DNA of 64,000 nucleotides from RPQJ01 sp963712815 (GTDB lineage Bacteria; Pseudomonadota; Gammaproteobacteria; Steroidobacterales; Steroidobacteraceae), in NCBI GenBank assembly GCA_963712815.1, contig CAVQJL010000008.1, positions 1 to 64,000 of the forward strand. The letters are read 5' to 3'. The position numbers and the translations under genes were made by a program. The notes under the pieces were generated by a model. It was not told where the DNA came from. It did no database searches and saw only the letters and a program-made list of their open reading frames with translations. Positions 17,198 through 26,623 of the stretch are shown in pieces; positions within the stretch are counted from its first letter, which is position 1; the number at the start of each line of letters is the position of its first letter.

Positions 17198-20100
17198 ATG
17201 AGCAGCACCCAGCGACCCGTCCACATGCGCCCAGGCCCGCAGGGTCTCTACGACCCGCGGTTCGAGCACGACGCCTGCGGGCTCGGCTTCGTCGCTCACA
17301 TCAAGGGGCACAAGTCGCACCGCATCCTCGAGCAGGCGTTACAGGTCCTGAAGAACCTCGACCACCGCGGCGCCTGCGGCTGCGAGGTCAACACCGGCGA
17401 TGGCGCCGGCGTCCTCATCCAGATGCCGCACGCCTTCAACGAGGAGGTTTGCAAGAAGGCCCGCATTCCCCTGCCGGCCGCCGGCGAGTACGGCAGCGGA
17501 ATCATCTTTCTTCCGCGCAACCCGACCGTGCGCCGCCTCATCGAGCAGAAATTCGAGCAGGTGGTGCAATCCGAGGGCCAGCACGTCCTCGGCTGGCGCA
17601 CGGTGGCGACGGTGAACGGCATGCTCGGCGAGACGGCCCGTTCCTGCGAGCCGTTCATGCGCCAGGTGTTCATCAAGCGCGATCCGTCGATCACCGACGA
17701 GCTCGCCTTCGAGCGCAAGCTCTACGTGATCCGCAAGCGCGCCTACAACGAGATCCGCACATCGACCATTGCGGGCGCCGAGTACTGGTACGTGGTGAGC
17801 CTGTCGTGCCGCACCTTCGTCTACAAGGGCATGCTGCTCACCACGCAGCTCGACCAGTACTTCACCGACCTGCACAACCCGCTCATCGAGACCGCGCTCG
17901 CGCTGGTGCACTCGCGCTTCAGCACCAACACCTTCCCGAGCTGGGACCGCGCCCACCCCTGCCGCTACATCGCCCACAACGGCGAGATCAACACGGTGCG
18001 CGGCAACGCCAACTGGATGCACGCCCGCGAAGCGCGCTTCGAGTCGGAGGCCTTCGGCGAGGACATCGAGAACATCCGCCCGATCATCAACCCGAACGGC
18101 AGCGACTCGGGCATGTTCGACAACTCCCTCGAGCTGCTCTACCTCGCCGGCCGCTCGCTGCCGCACGCGGTGATGATGATGATCCCCGAGCCGTGGTCGA
18201 ACCACGAGGCCATGGACGACGACAAGCGCGCGTTCTACCAGTACCACTCGAGCCTGATGGAGCCCTGGGACGGACCGGCCTCGATCGCCTTCACCGACGG
18301 CCGGCAGATCGGCGCCGTGCTCGACCGCAATGGCCTGCGGCCCTCGCGCTTCTACGTGACGAGCGACGATCTGGTGATCCTGGCCTCCGAGGCGGGAGTG
18401 CTCGAGGTGCCGCCGGAGACGGTCGTGCAGAAGGGCCGCCTGCAGCCCGGCCGCATGTTCCTCGTGGACACCGAGCAGGGCCGCATCATCGACGACGAGG
18501 AGATCAAGCGCACCATCGCCACGCAGCGTCCCTACCGCGAGTGGCTCGACCAGTACCTCGTGCACCTCGACGACCTGCCTGCGGCGCCCGAGGTGCCCGC
18601 CCCGGACCCGGACACGCTGCTGCAGCGCCAGGTGGCCTTCGGCTACACCTTCGAGGACGAGCGCGTGGCGCTGACGCCCATGGCTCGCGACGGCGTCGAG
18701 GCCGTCGGCTCGATGGGCAACGACACGCCGCTCGCCGTGCTGTCGAACAAGCCGCGGCTGCTCTACGACTACTTCAAGCAGCTGTTCGCGCAGGTGACGA
18801 ACCCGCCGATCGACTGCATCCGCGAGGAGCTGATCACCTCCGCCGAGACCCGCCTCGGCTCCGAGGGCAACCTGCTCAACCCGCAGCCCTCGGACTGCCG
18901 TCGCCTCGAGATCAAGTGGCCGATCCTCACCAACGAGGAGTTCGCCAAGGTCCGTCGCATGGACCTCCCCGGGCTGCGCGTCGGCGTGCTGCCCATCCTG
19001 TTTCGCGTCACCCGCGGCGAGAAGGGCCTCGTCAAGTCGATGGAGGAGCTGCGGCTCATGGCGCGGCGGCTCATCGAGGAAGAGGAAGTCAACGTCATCG
19101 TGCTGAGCGACCGGGGAGTCAACAAGGAGTTCGCCCCGATCCCCTCGCTGATGGCGGTGGCCGGCCTGCACCACTTCCTGATCCGCGAGGGGCTGCGCAC
19201 GCGCGTGAGCATCGTGCTCGAGACCGGGGAGGCGCGCGAGGTGCACCACTTCGCGCTGCTGATCGGCTACGGCGTGAGCGCGATCAATCCCTACCTCGCC
19301 TTCGAGACCGTCGACCGCATGATCCGCGAAGGGCTCCTGACCGGCATCGACCACAGGAAGGCCTGCGCCAACTTCGTCAAGGCGGCCTCGAAGGGCGTGA
19401 TCAAGGTCGCCTCGAAGATGGGCATCTCCTCGCTGCAGAGCTACCGCGGCGCGCAGGTGTTCGAAGCCGTTGGCCTCCGGCAGGACGTCATCGACGAGTA
19501 CTTCAGCTGGACCTCGTCGCGTGTCGGCGGCATCGGCACCGACGTGATCGCCCAGGAAGTGCTGATGCGCCACCAGGCGGCGTTCCCGGAACGGCCGCTC
19601 GAGCGGCACGCGCTGCCCGTGGGCGGCCAGTACCAGTGGCGCGCCGAGGGCGAATATCACCTCTTCAACCCCGAGAGCATCCACCGCCTGCAGAAGGCGG
19701 TGCGCACGGGCAGCTACGCGACTTTCAAGTCGTACTCGAAGCTCATCGACGAGCAGTCGACGAACCTCTGCACCTTGCGGGGCCTGCTCGAGTTCAAGGC
19801 GGGCGATCCGGTGCCGCTCGACGAGGTCGAGCCCGCGGAGGAAATCATGCGTCGGTTCAAGACCGGCGCAATGTCCTACGGCTCGATCAGCAAGGAAGCG
19901 CACGAGACGCTCGCCATTGCCATGAACCGCATCGGCGGCAAGTCGAACACCGGCGAGGGTGGCGAGGATCCCGAGCGCTTCGCGCCACTGCCGAACGGCG
20001 ACTCGAGGAACTCCGCGATCAAGCAGGTGGCGTCCGGCCGCTTCGGCGTGACGAGCGAGTACCTCGTCAACGCGAAGGAGATCCAGATCAAGATGGCGCA

Positions 20101-21811
20101 GGGCGCGAAGCCCGGCGAGGGCGGCCAGCTGCCCGGCACCAAGGTCTATCCGTGGGTCGCGAAGACCCGCCACACCACCGCGGGTGTCGGGCTCATCTCC
20201 CCGCCTCCGCACCACGACATCTACTCGATCGAAGACCTTGCCGAGCTGATCCACGACCTCAAGAACGCCAACCGGAACGCACGCGTTAGCGTCAAGCTGG
20301 TGGCCGAGGTGGGCGTGGGCACGATCGCGGCCGGCGTCGCCAAGGCGCACGCCGACGTAGTGCTGGTGAGCGGCTACGACGGCGGCACGGGCGCCTCGCC
20401 GCAGACCTCGATCACGCACGCGGGCCTGCCCTGGGAGCTCGGCCTCGCCGAGACGCACCAGACGCTGGTGCTCAACAACCTCCGCAGCCGCATCGCGGTC
20501 GAGACCGACGGCCAGCTCAAGACCGGCCGGGACGTCGCAGTGGCCGCGCTGCTCGGTGCCGAGGAGTTCGGCTTCGCGACCGCGCCGCTGGTGGCCACCG
20601 GCTGCATCATGATGCGCGTCTGCCACTTGAACACCTGCCCCGCCGGCATCGCCACGCAGGACCCGCGGCTGCGCGAGAAGTTCAAGGGCAGGCCCGAGCA
20701 CGTGGTGAACTTCATGCGTTTCGTGGCCGAGGAACTGCGCGAGTTGATGGCCGGGCTCGGCTTCCGGACGGTCGAGGAGATGGTCGGGCGCGTGGACCGG
20801 CTCGAGCCGCGCATGGCGATCGACCACTGGAAGGCGAAGGGCCTCGACTTCTCCAACGTGCTTTACTCGCCCGAGGTGGATCCCGACTGGGGACGGTTCT
20901 GCCAGGACGAGCAGGACCACGGCATCGACCGTTCGCTCGACGTGACCGTGCTGCTCGACCTGTGCGCCCCCGCCATCGAGCGCGGTGAGGAAGTGGTGGC
21001 CGAGTTGCCGATCCGCAACGTGAACCGGGTAGTCGGCACCATCACCGGCAGCGAGATCACGCGCAAGTACGGCGCCAGGGGCCTGCCGGAGGACACGATT
21101 CGCCTGCACTTCCGCGGCTCGGCGGGCCAGAGCTTCGGCGCGTTCATCCCGCCCGGCATGTCGCTGTCGCTCGAGGGCGACGCCAACGACTACGTCGGCA
21201 AGGGTCTCTCGGGCGGCAAGATCGCGGTATTCCCGCCGCGCGAGGCAACCTTCCCGGCCGCGGACAACATCATCGTCGGCAACGTTGCGCTCTACGGCGC
21301 GACGGGCGGCGAGACCTTCATCCGCGGCCTCGCGGGCGAGCGCTTCGCCGTACGCAACAGCGGCACGAACGCGGTCGTCGAAGGCGTGGGCGACCACGCC
21401 TGCGAGTACATGACCGGCGGCCGCGTCGTGGTACTCGGCCCCACCGGGCGCAACTTTGCCGCCGGCATGTCCGGCGGAATCGCCTACGTGCTCGACGAGG
21501 ACGGCGACTTCGCGAGCCGGGTCAATGGCCAGATGGTGAGCCTCGAGCGCCTCGGGGAGGCCGGCGAGATCGCCGAGGTGCGCCGCCTGGTCGAGCGCCA
21601 CCTCGAGCACACCTCCTCCAGTCGCGCACGGCAGGTGCTCGACGCGTGGGGCGACCTGGTGCCGAAGTTCGTCAAAGTCATCCCGCGCGACTACCAGCGC
21701 ATGCTCGCCGCCATCGCGCGCGCCGAGGAACAGGGACTGGTGGGCGACGAGGCGGTCATGATGGCGTTCGAGGAGAACGCACGCGACCTGTCGCGGGTCG
21801 GGGGCAACTGA
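17198..21811 (+). CDS. gltB: Glutamate synthase (NADPH), large subunit
   Basis: The 1537-aa protein makes two glutamates from glutamine and 2-oxoglutarate with the small subunit. The nucleophile cysteine for ammonia release is Cys27 in FEHDACGLGF, preceded by a short pro-segment as expected for class II amidotransferases. The central and FMN domains follow, with FGVTSEYLVNAKEIQIKMAQ and GYDGGTGASP. The 3Fe-4S cysteines lie in CIMMRVCHLNTCPAG near residue 1135. The C-terminal glycine-rich beta-helix contains YGATGGETFIRG. I chose ATG 17198 because the upstream in-frame extension lacks family similarity. gltD follows after 30 bp. Confidence 0.96.
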   Translation: MSSTQRPVHMRPGPQGLYDPRFEHDACGLGFVAHIKGHKSHRILEQALQVLKNLDHRGACGCEVNTGDGAGVLIQMPHAFNEEVCKKARIPLPAAGEYGSGIIFLPRNPTVRRLIEQKFEQVVQSEGQHVLGWRTVATVNGMLGETARSCEPFMRQVFIKRDPSITDELAFERKLYVIRKRAYNEIRTSTIAGAEYWYVVSLSCRTFVYKGMLLTTQLDQYFTDLHNPLIETALALVHSRFSTNTFPSWDRAHPCRYIAHNGEINTVRGNANWMHAREARFESEAFGEDIENIRPIINPNGSDSGMFDNSLELLYLAGRSLPHAVMMMIPEPWSNHEAMDDDKRAFYQYHSSLMEPWDGPASIAFTDGRQIGAVLDRNGLRPSRFYVTSDDLVILASEAGVLEVPPETVVQKGRLQPGRMFLVDTEQGRIIDDEEIKRTIATQRPYREWLDQYLVHLDDLPAAPEVPAPDPDTLLQRQVAFGYTFEDERVALTPMARDGVEAVGSMGNDTPLAVLSNKPRLLYDYFKQLFAQVTNPPIDCIREELITSAETRLGSEGNLLNPQPSDCRRLEIKWPILTNEEFAKVRRMDLPGLRVGVLPILFRVTRGEKGLVKSMEELRLMARRLIEEEEVNVIVLSDRGVNKEFAPIPSLMAVAGLHHFLIREGLRTRVSIVLETGEAREVHHFALLIGYGVSAINPYLAFETVDRMIREGLLTGIDHRKACANFVKAASKGVIKVASKMGISSLQSYRGAQVFEAVGLRQDVIDEYFSWTSSRVGGIGTDVIAQEVLMRHQAAFPERPLERHALPVGGQYQWRAEGEYHLFNPESIHRLQKAVRTGSYATFKSYSKLIDEQSTNLCTLRGLLEFKAGDPVPLDEVEPAEEIMRRFKTGAMSYGSISKEAHETLAIAMNRIGGKSNTGEGGEDPERFAPLPNGDSRNSAIKQVASGRFGVTSEYLVNAKEIQIKMAQGAKPGEGGQLPGTKVYPWVAKTRHTTAGVGLISPPPHHDIYSIEDLAELIHDLKNANRNARVSVKLVAEVGVGTIAAGVAKAHADVVLVSGYDGGTGASPQTSITHAGLPWELGLAETHQTLVLNNLRSRIAVETDGQLKTGRDVAVAALLGAEEFGFATAPLVATGCIMMRVCHLNTCPAGIATQDPRLREKFKGRPEHVVNFMRFVAEELRELMAGLGFRTVEEMVGRVDRLEPRMAIDHWKAKGLDFSNVLYSPEVDPDWGRFCQDEQDHGIDRSLDVTVLLDLCAPAIERGEEVVAELPIRNVNRVVGTITGSEITRKYGARGLPEDTIRLHFRGSAGQSFGAFIPPGMSLSLEGDANDYVGKGLSGGKIAVFPPREATFPAADNIIVGNVALYGATGGETFIRGLAGERFAVRNSGTNAVVEGVGDHACEYMTGGRVVVLGPTGRNFAAGMSGGIAYVLDEDGDFASRVNGQMVSLERLGEAGEIAEVRRLVERHLEHTSSSRARQVLDAWGDLVPKFVKVIPRDYQRMLAAIARAEEQGLVGDEAVMMAFEENARDLSRVGGN

Positions 21812-21841
21812 GCGGGCCCCAAGGGCCCTGAGAAGTGGACG

Positions 21842-23326
21842 ATGGGAAAGCCAACCGGATTCATCGAGTACCTGCGCGAGCTGCCGGTCGATCGCGCTCC
21901 CTCACAGCGGATCGCCGACTGGAAGGAGTTTCACCCTCATCTCGAGGAGAAGCGCCTGCGCCAGCAGGGCGCCCGCTGCATGGACTGCGGCGTGCCGTTC
22001 TGCCATACGGGCACGCTGATCAGCGGCATGGCCTCGGGCTGTCCGATCAACAACCTGATCCCCGAGTGGAACGACCTCGTCTTCCGCGGGCTGTGGCGCG
22101 AGGCGCTCGACCGCCTGCACATGACCAACAACTTCCCGGAGTTCACCGGACGGGTGTGTCCCGCGCCCTGCGAAGGCTCGTGCGTGCTCGGCATCAACGA
22201 TCCGCCGGTCACCATCAAGAACATCGAGGCCGAGATCATCGACCGCGGCTGGGAGGAAGGCTGGGTGCTTCCCGAGGCGCCGAAGGCCCGCAGCGGGAAG
22301 CGCATCGCCGTGATCGGCTCCGGTCCCGCCGGCCTCGCCGCGGCGGAGCAGCTCAATCGCGCCGGCCACCTCGTCTCCGTGCTCGAGCGCGACGACCGCC
22401 CGGGCGGCCTGCTGATGTACGGCATCCCGAACATGAAGCTCGACAAGCGCTCGGTCGTGATGCGCCGCCTCGAGCTCATGGAACAGTCGGGCATCAAGTT
22501 CATCTGCAATGCGAACGTGGGCGACAACGTCGAGGCCCAGCTGCTGCTGCGCGACTTCGACGCCACGGTGCTCTGCACCGGCGCCACCCAACCGCGTGAC
22601 CTCGCCGTCGAGGGACGCAACCTCGCCGGCGTCCACTTCGCCATGGACTACCTCACCGCGAGCACGAAGTCGCTGCTCGATGGCGGCCCGGACGCGGCCC
22701 CGATCCACGCGCGCGGCAAGGACGTGGTTGTGATCGGCGGCGGCGACACCGGCACCGACTGCGTCGGAACCGCGATGCGCCAGGGCTGCCGCAGCCTGAT
22801 GCAGCTCGAGATCATGGCGCGGCCGCCGCTCGAGCGCGCCGCCGACAACCCGTGGCCGGAGTGGCCGAAGGTGTACAAGCTCGACTATGGCCAGGAGGAG
22901 GCAGCCGCCAAGTTCGGCGGCGATCCGCGCACGTACCTGACTACGGTGAAGCGGTTCGAGGGTGACGCCGACGGTCGGCTCGAGGCAATCGTCACCGTGC
23001 AGGTGAAGTGGGAGCGCAACGAAAAGGGACAGCTCGGGCCGGTCGAAGTGCCGGGCACCGAACAGCGCCGGCCCGTGCAGATCGCGCTGCTGGCGATGGG
23101 TTTCCTTGGTCCCGAGCAGCCGCTGCTGGCCGATCTCGGCATCGAGTGCGACCCGCGCAGCAACGTGCGCGCCGAGCACGGCCGGTTCGCCACGAACCTG
23201 ACCGGCGTGTTCGCCGCCGGCGACTGCCGCCGGGGACAGAGCCTCGTCGTGTGGGCGATCAACGAGGGACGCGGTGCCGCCCGCGAGTGCGACCGGTTCC
23301 TGATGGGCAAGACCGCGCTGCCGTGA
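21842..23326 (+). CDS. gltD: Glutamate synthase (NADPH), small subunit
   Basis: This 494-aa flavoprotein takes electrons from NADPH and feeds them through 4Fe-4S clusters to GltB. The N-terminal cluster cysteines appear in RCMDCGVPFCH and RVCPAPCEGSC. An FAD-binding GSGPAGLAAAEQL follows near residue 160, and an NADPH-binding GGGDTGTDC near residue 300. The C-terminal FAD block is NLTGVFAAGDCRRG. It is 30 bp downstream of gltB, and its stop overlaps the start of a GGDEF-EAL gene, so all three may be one transcript. Confidence 0.96.
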   Translation: MGKPTGFIEYLRELPVDRAPSQRIADWKEFHPHLEEKRLRQQGARCMDCGVPFCHTGTLISGMASGCPINNLIPEWNDLVFRGLWREALDRLHMTNNFPEFTGRVCPAPCEGSCVLGINDPPVTIKNIEAEIIDRGWEEGWVLPEAPKARSGKRIAVIGSGPAGLAAAEQLNRAGHLVSVLERDDRPGGLLMYGIPNMKLDKRSVVMRRLELMEQSGIKFICNANVGDNVEAQLLLRDFDATVLCTGATQPRDLAVEGRNLAGVHFAMDYLTASTKSLLDGGPDAAPIHARGKDVVVIGGGDTGTDCVGTAMRQGCRSLMQLEIMARPPLERAADNPWPEWPKVYKLDYGQEEAAAKFGGDPRTYLTTVKRFEGDADGRLEAIVTVQVKWERNEKGQLGPVEVPGTEQRRPVQIALLAMGFLGPEQPLLADLGIECDPRSNVRAEHGRFATNLTGVFAAGDCRRGQSLVVWAINEGRGAARECDRFLMGKTALP

Positions 23327-25953
23327 CACCCGAAGGCGCCGCAGCTACCGAGGACCCGACGCAGACCGGCGGAGCAACGGATCCGGTCGCTGCACGCGGC
23401 TGGGGCCTGTCGATCGCCCTCTGGCTGGTGATGGGGTTCGTCGTCGTGATCGCGGCGTTCGTCACCGGGGCCATGCTCGCGAAGCGCGGTACCCGCCAGG
23501 CCACCGACCAGCTGCTGAGCGTGCAGGCCGAAATGGCGCCGCACACGCGGGCCGCGCGCGAGCTCGGCGAGAGCGCCGCAGCCTTCGAGCGTGCCGTGCT
23601 GTCCGTACTGGGCAACGACTCCGATGGCCATCGCGCAACGCTCGCGACCGCTGGCGAGCGCCTGGCGCGCGCCGTCAACGGAGCGCCCGCGCAGCTCGCC
23701 CCGGCCGGTGATCACTCGGCGCTACTGGTCGAGGACATCGCCGGCTACCAGGCACTCGGCTTCGAACTGGCTGCACTGCGTGCCGCCCGCAACTCGTCGG
23801 TGGAGCGCATGAATTCGGCCTACCGGGCGATCGAGCGGCGGCTCGACGCCAGCGGCGCCGCAGGCATCCGCGTCGGCGAGGCCATGCTCACCCGACCCGA
23901 GCTGCAGGAACTCCGGGTCGCCCTCGACGCGGCGCGCGACGACGCCCAGCACAACGTCGATACCGGCGCGGCGCGACCGCTCCGCGAGACCGCGGGCGAG
24001 GAGCGCTTCCGGGCCGCACTGGCAAGTCACGACGCCGCGCTGCGGCGCTCACCGGGCGTCGCATGGCTGTCGCTCGTCGAGGAGGACTTCGCCACAGCCG
24101 TCCGGATGCGCCGGTCCGCGAGCACGCTGCGCGACGAGAGCGAGTCGCACCGGGCGGTGTTCACCGCAACCGGCGAGGCGCTGGCCGCAAGGATCCGGGA
24201 GGAGTACGAGGCCCCGGCGTGGAACCGCTTCGCGATCGCCACCTCGACCGCCGCGCAGGCGGTGCGGCGCGCCGAGGAGGACATCACCGACTCCATGGCC
24301 AAGGCAGTGCTTGCCGCCTTGCTGGTGCTCGTCATCACGACCGTGCTCATCACCCGGCCGATCCGCCGCCTCACCGAAGGCGCGCAGCGACTGGCGTCTG
24401 GCGATCTGACGACGCGAGTGCGCCGCGGCGGAGCGAGGGAAGTGGACGAGCTCGCCGGCGCCTTCAACCGGATGGCATCGGAGCTCGACGGCGCGGAGCA
24501 CGCCGTGCGCCGGTACCAGGCCCAGCTGGAGCAGCGCGTGACCGAGCGCACGCAGCAATTGCAGCACCTTGCCGAGCACGATCCCCTCACCAACCTGCCG
24601 AACCGGCGCCAGCTGTTCCAGTACCTGAGCGACCGGATCGCCGATGCGAAGCTGCGGGGGGAGCGCATCGCGGTGCTGTTCCTCGATCTGGACAACTTCA
24701 AGACGGTCAACGACAGCCTCGGGCACGAGTTTGGCGACCGCGTCCTCACCGAGATCGGCGATCGCCTGCGGCTGCTCTCAGGCGAGGGCGGCTTCATCGC
24801 GCGGCTCGGCGGCGACGAGTTCACGCTGGTCTTCCCGTTCGCGGGCCCGATCGGCGAGATCGAGTCGCGAGCCGAAATGCTGGTCAGCCGCTTCCAGCGC
24901 CCGCTGCAGGTGGACAGGCGCGAGATCGCGGTCGGGGTGAGTTGCGGTGCGGCTGTGTATCCGGACCACGGCGCCGACGCGGCCTCGCTGCTGCGGGCCG
25001 CGGACGCGGCCCTGTTCAGGGCAAAGGAGCTCGGGCGCAACCGCATCTGCATCTACGATCCGGCGCTGCTGATCGCGGCGGCGAACCGCTTCCGCATCGA
25101 GCAGGCGCTGCGCCGGGCGATCGAGGCGGGCGAGTTCGTGCTCCATTACCAGCCGCAGGTCTGCCTCGGCCGGCTCGAGGTGATCACCGTCGAGGCCCTG
25201 CTGCGCTGGAAGCAGAGCGACTCGGTGATCGTATCCGCCAGCGAGTTCATCGGCATCGCGGAGCAGTCCGGGCTGATGCTCGACCTCAACGACTGGATCC
25301 TCGAGCAGGCGGCCCGCGACGTGCGCGCTTGGCGCGACGCCGGCTGGAAGCAGGCACGGGTCGCGATCAACGTCTCGGCACAGCAGGTCCTGTCGGGCGA
25401 CTTCCCGGGCGACATCGAGCGGCTGCTCGCCCGCCACGAGCTGCCGCCCGAGGCGCTGGAGCTCGAGCTCACCGAGAACATGCTGCAAACGGGTGTGATC
25501 ACGGTGGAGACCCTGCGGACGCTGAAGCTGCTCGGCGTCGCCACGGCTCTCGACGACTTCGGCACCGGCTACTCGTCGCTGACTTCCCTCGAGCAGCTCC
25601 CGCTGAGTCGCGTCAAGCTCGACCGCGGCGTCCTCGCCGAGGTGGACTCGAACCCGCGCGCGGCTTCGATCGCACACGCGATGATCGCCCTGTGCCGCGG
25701 CCTCGGCCTGCAGGTGACGGTGGAGGGCGTCGAACGCGCTAGCCAGCTCGATTTCCTGACCGGGCACGGCGAGGTGGGCGTGCAGGGATTCCTGGTTGCC
25801 CGGCCCATGGACGCGGACGCCATCCTCGAGACGGTCGGGCGAATGGGTCCGCGGATCCGCGCGCTGCTCGATGCCGGCGAGCGCGGGCGCGCAGACACGC
25901 TGCTCGACGATCCGGACGGCACCGTCCGGCACCTGCGTCGCCGACCGCGCTGA
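23323..25953 (+). CDS. Membrane GGDEF-EAL protein (cyclic di-GMP turnover)
   Basis: The product (876 aa) begins at GTG 23323, overlapping the gltD stop as GTGA. A transmembrane helix at residues 27-50 and another at about 325-345 enclose a ~275-residue periplasmic region, mainly alpha-helical by composition. A HAMP linker follows, then a diguanylate cyclase domain with an intact GGDEF at residue 496. The C-terminal phosphodiesterase domain has EALLRW from residue 624, plus TENMLQ, DDFGTGYSS and a late VEGVE motif. Both catalytic signatures look complete, so either activity is possible. Coupling to glutamate synthase genes is unusual and hints at a nitrogen-linked input, which is inference. 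Confidence 0.92.
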   Translation: MTPEGAAATEDPTQTGGATDPVAARGWGLSIALWLVMGFVVVIAAFVTGAMLAKRGTRQATDQLLSVQAEMAPHTRAARELGESAAAFERAVLSVLGNDSDGHRATLATAGERLARAVNGAPAQLAPAGDHSALLVEDIAGYQALGFELAALRAARNSSVERMNSAYRAIERRLDASGAAGIRVGEAMLTRPELQELRVALDAARDDAQHNVDTGAARPLRETAGEERFRAALASHDAALRRSPGVAWLSLVEEDFATAVRMRRSASTLRDESESHRAVFTATGEALAARIREEYEAPAWNRFAIATSTAAQAVRRAEEDITDSMAKAVLAALLVLVITTVLITRPIRRLTEGAQRLASGDLTTRVRRGGAREVDELAGAFNRMASELDGAEHAVRRYQAQLEQRVTERTQQLQHLAEHDPLTNLPNRRQLFQYLSDRIADAKLRGERIAVLFLDLDNFKTVNDSLGHEFGDRVLTEIGDRLRLLSGEGGFIARLGGDEFTLVFPFAGPIGEIESRAEMLVSRFQRPLQVDRREIAVGVSCGAAVYPDHGADAASLLRAADAALFRAKELGRNRICIYDPALLIAAANRFRIEQALRRAIEAGEFVLHYQPQVCLGRLEVITVEALLRWKQSDSVIVSASEFIGIAEQSGLMLDLNDWILEQAARDVRAWRDAGWKQARVAINVSAQQVLSGDFPGDIERLLARHELPPEALELELTENMLQTGVITVETLRTLKLLGVATALDDFGTGYSSLTSLEQLPLSRVKLDRGVLAEVDSNPRAASIAHAMIALCRGLGLQVTVEGVERASQLDFLTGHGEVGVQGFLVARPMDADAILETVGRMGPRIRALLDAGERGRADTLLDDPDGTVRHLRRRPR

Positions 25954-26001
25954 GGCCGGGCCGCGCTGCGATCGCGGGCAGGCCGCGGCCGCACGGACGG
26001 T

Positions 26002-26616
26002 TCAGGCCACCCGGAAGCCGCAGGCCTTCCAGGACCTCCGCTCGCGCACCTGGGCAAGGTAGCGAGCGATCGCCGGGTACGCAGCGAGGTACTCGCCCGC
26101 TAGCGACAGCGCGTCGAACACCGGCGCGTAGCAGCAGTCGACCAGCGAAAACTCGTCGCCGAGCATCCACGCCTGCTGGTCCAGTCGCTCGTTGACGAGC
26201 GAGAGGTAACGGGCGACGGCCTTCCCGGAACGCTCGATTGCCAGCGTGTCCGGCGGACGGTCCATCAGACGCGAGACATAGCCGTTGAACCACAGCTCGC
26301 CGATCGGCTCGGAGACGTGGCGCGACTCGAAGAACAGCCACTGTGCCGCGCGCCCCTTGCCCTCCGCATCGCCCGGCCACAGGCGGTGCGTGCGCTCGCC
26401 GAGATAGGCGAGGATCGCGTTCGACTCCCACAGCCGGAACGGCCCGTCCACGAGGATGGGCACCTTGCGATTCGGGTTCAGCTCGCCGATCAGGTCGGTG
26501 TGCTGTCCACCGCGCGTCAAGTCCACGGTGACCAGCGAGTACTCGAGACCCAGCTCCTCGAGCGCAAGGCGCGCCTTCTGGGGGTTGTACGACCAGAACC
26601 AGTACAGCGTCAGCAT
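26002..26616 (-). CDS. Glutathione S-transferase family protein
   Basis: The 204-aa protein has the thioredoxin-like N-terminal domain with ARLALEELGLEYSLV, the cis-proline block NRKVPILVDG and the glutathione-binding LWESNAILAYLGE. The C-terminal helical domain contains the N-capping region DEFSLVDCCYAPV. Such enzymes conjugate or reduce electrophiles with glutathione in the cytoplasm. It starts 7 bp after the stop of the PPK2 gene, on the same strand, so the two are likely co-transcribed. Confidence 0.9.
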   Translation of the reverse strand: MLTLYWFWSYNPQKARLALEELGLEYSLVTVDLTRGGQHTDLIGELNPNRKVPILVDGPFRLWESNAILAYLGERTHRLWPGDAEGKGRAAQWLFFESRHVSEPIGELWFNGYVSRLMDRPPDTLAIERSGKAVARYLSLVNERLDQQAWMLGDEFSLVDCCYAPVFDALSLAGEYLAAYPAIARYLAQVRERRSWKACGFRVA

Positions 26617-26623
26617 GTTCGCC

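Noticed and set aside
17339..21610. A 1423-codon open frame on the minus strand, antisense to gltB
   Set aside because: It mirrors gltB codon structure in a high-GC gene and its protein is a low-complexity mix of Arg, Ala, His, Val and Leu with no domain.
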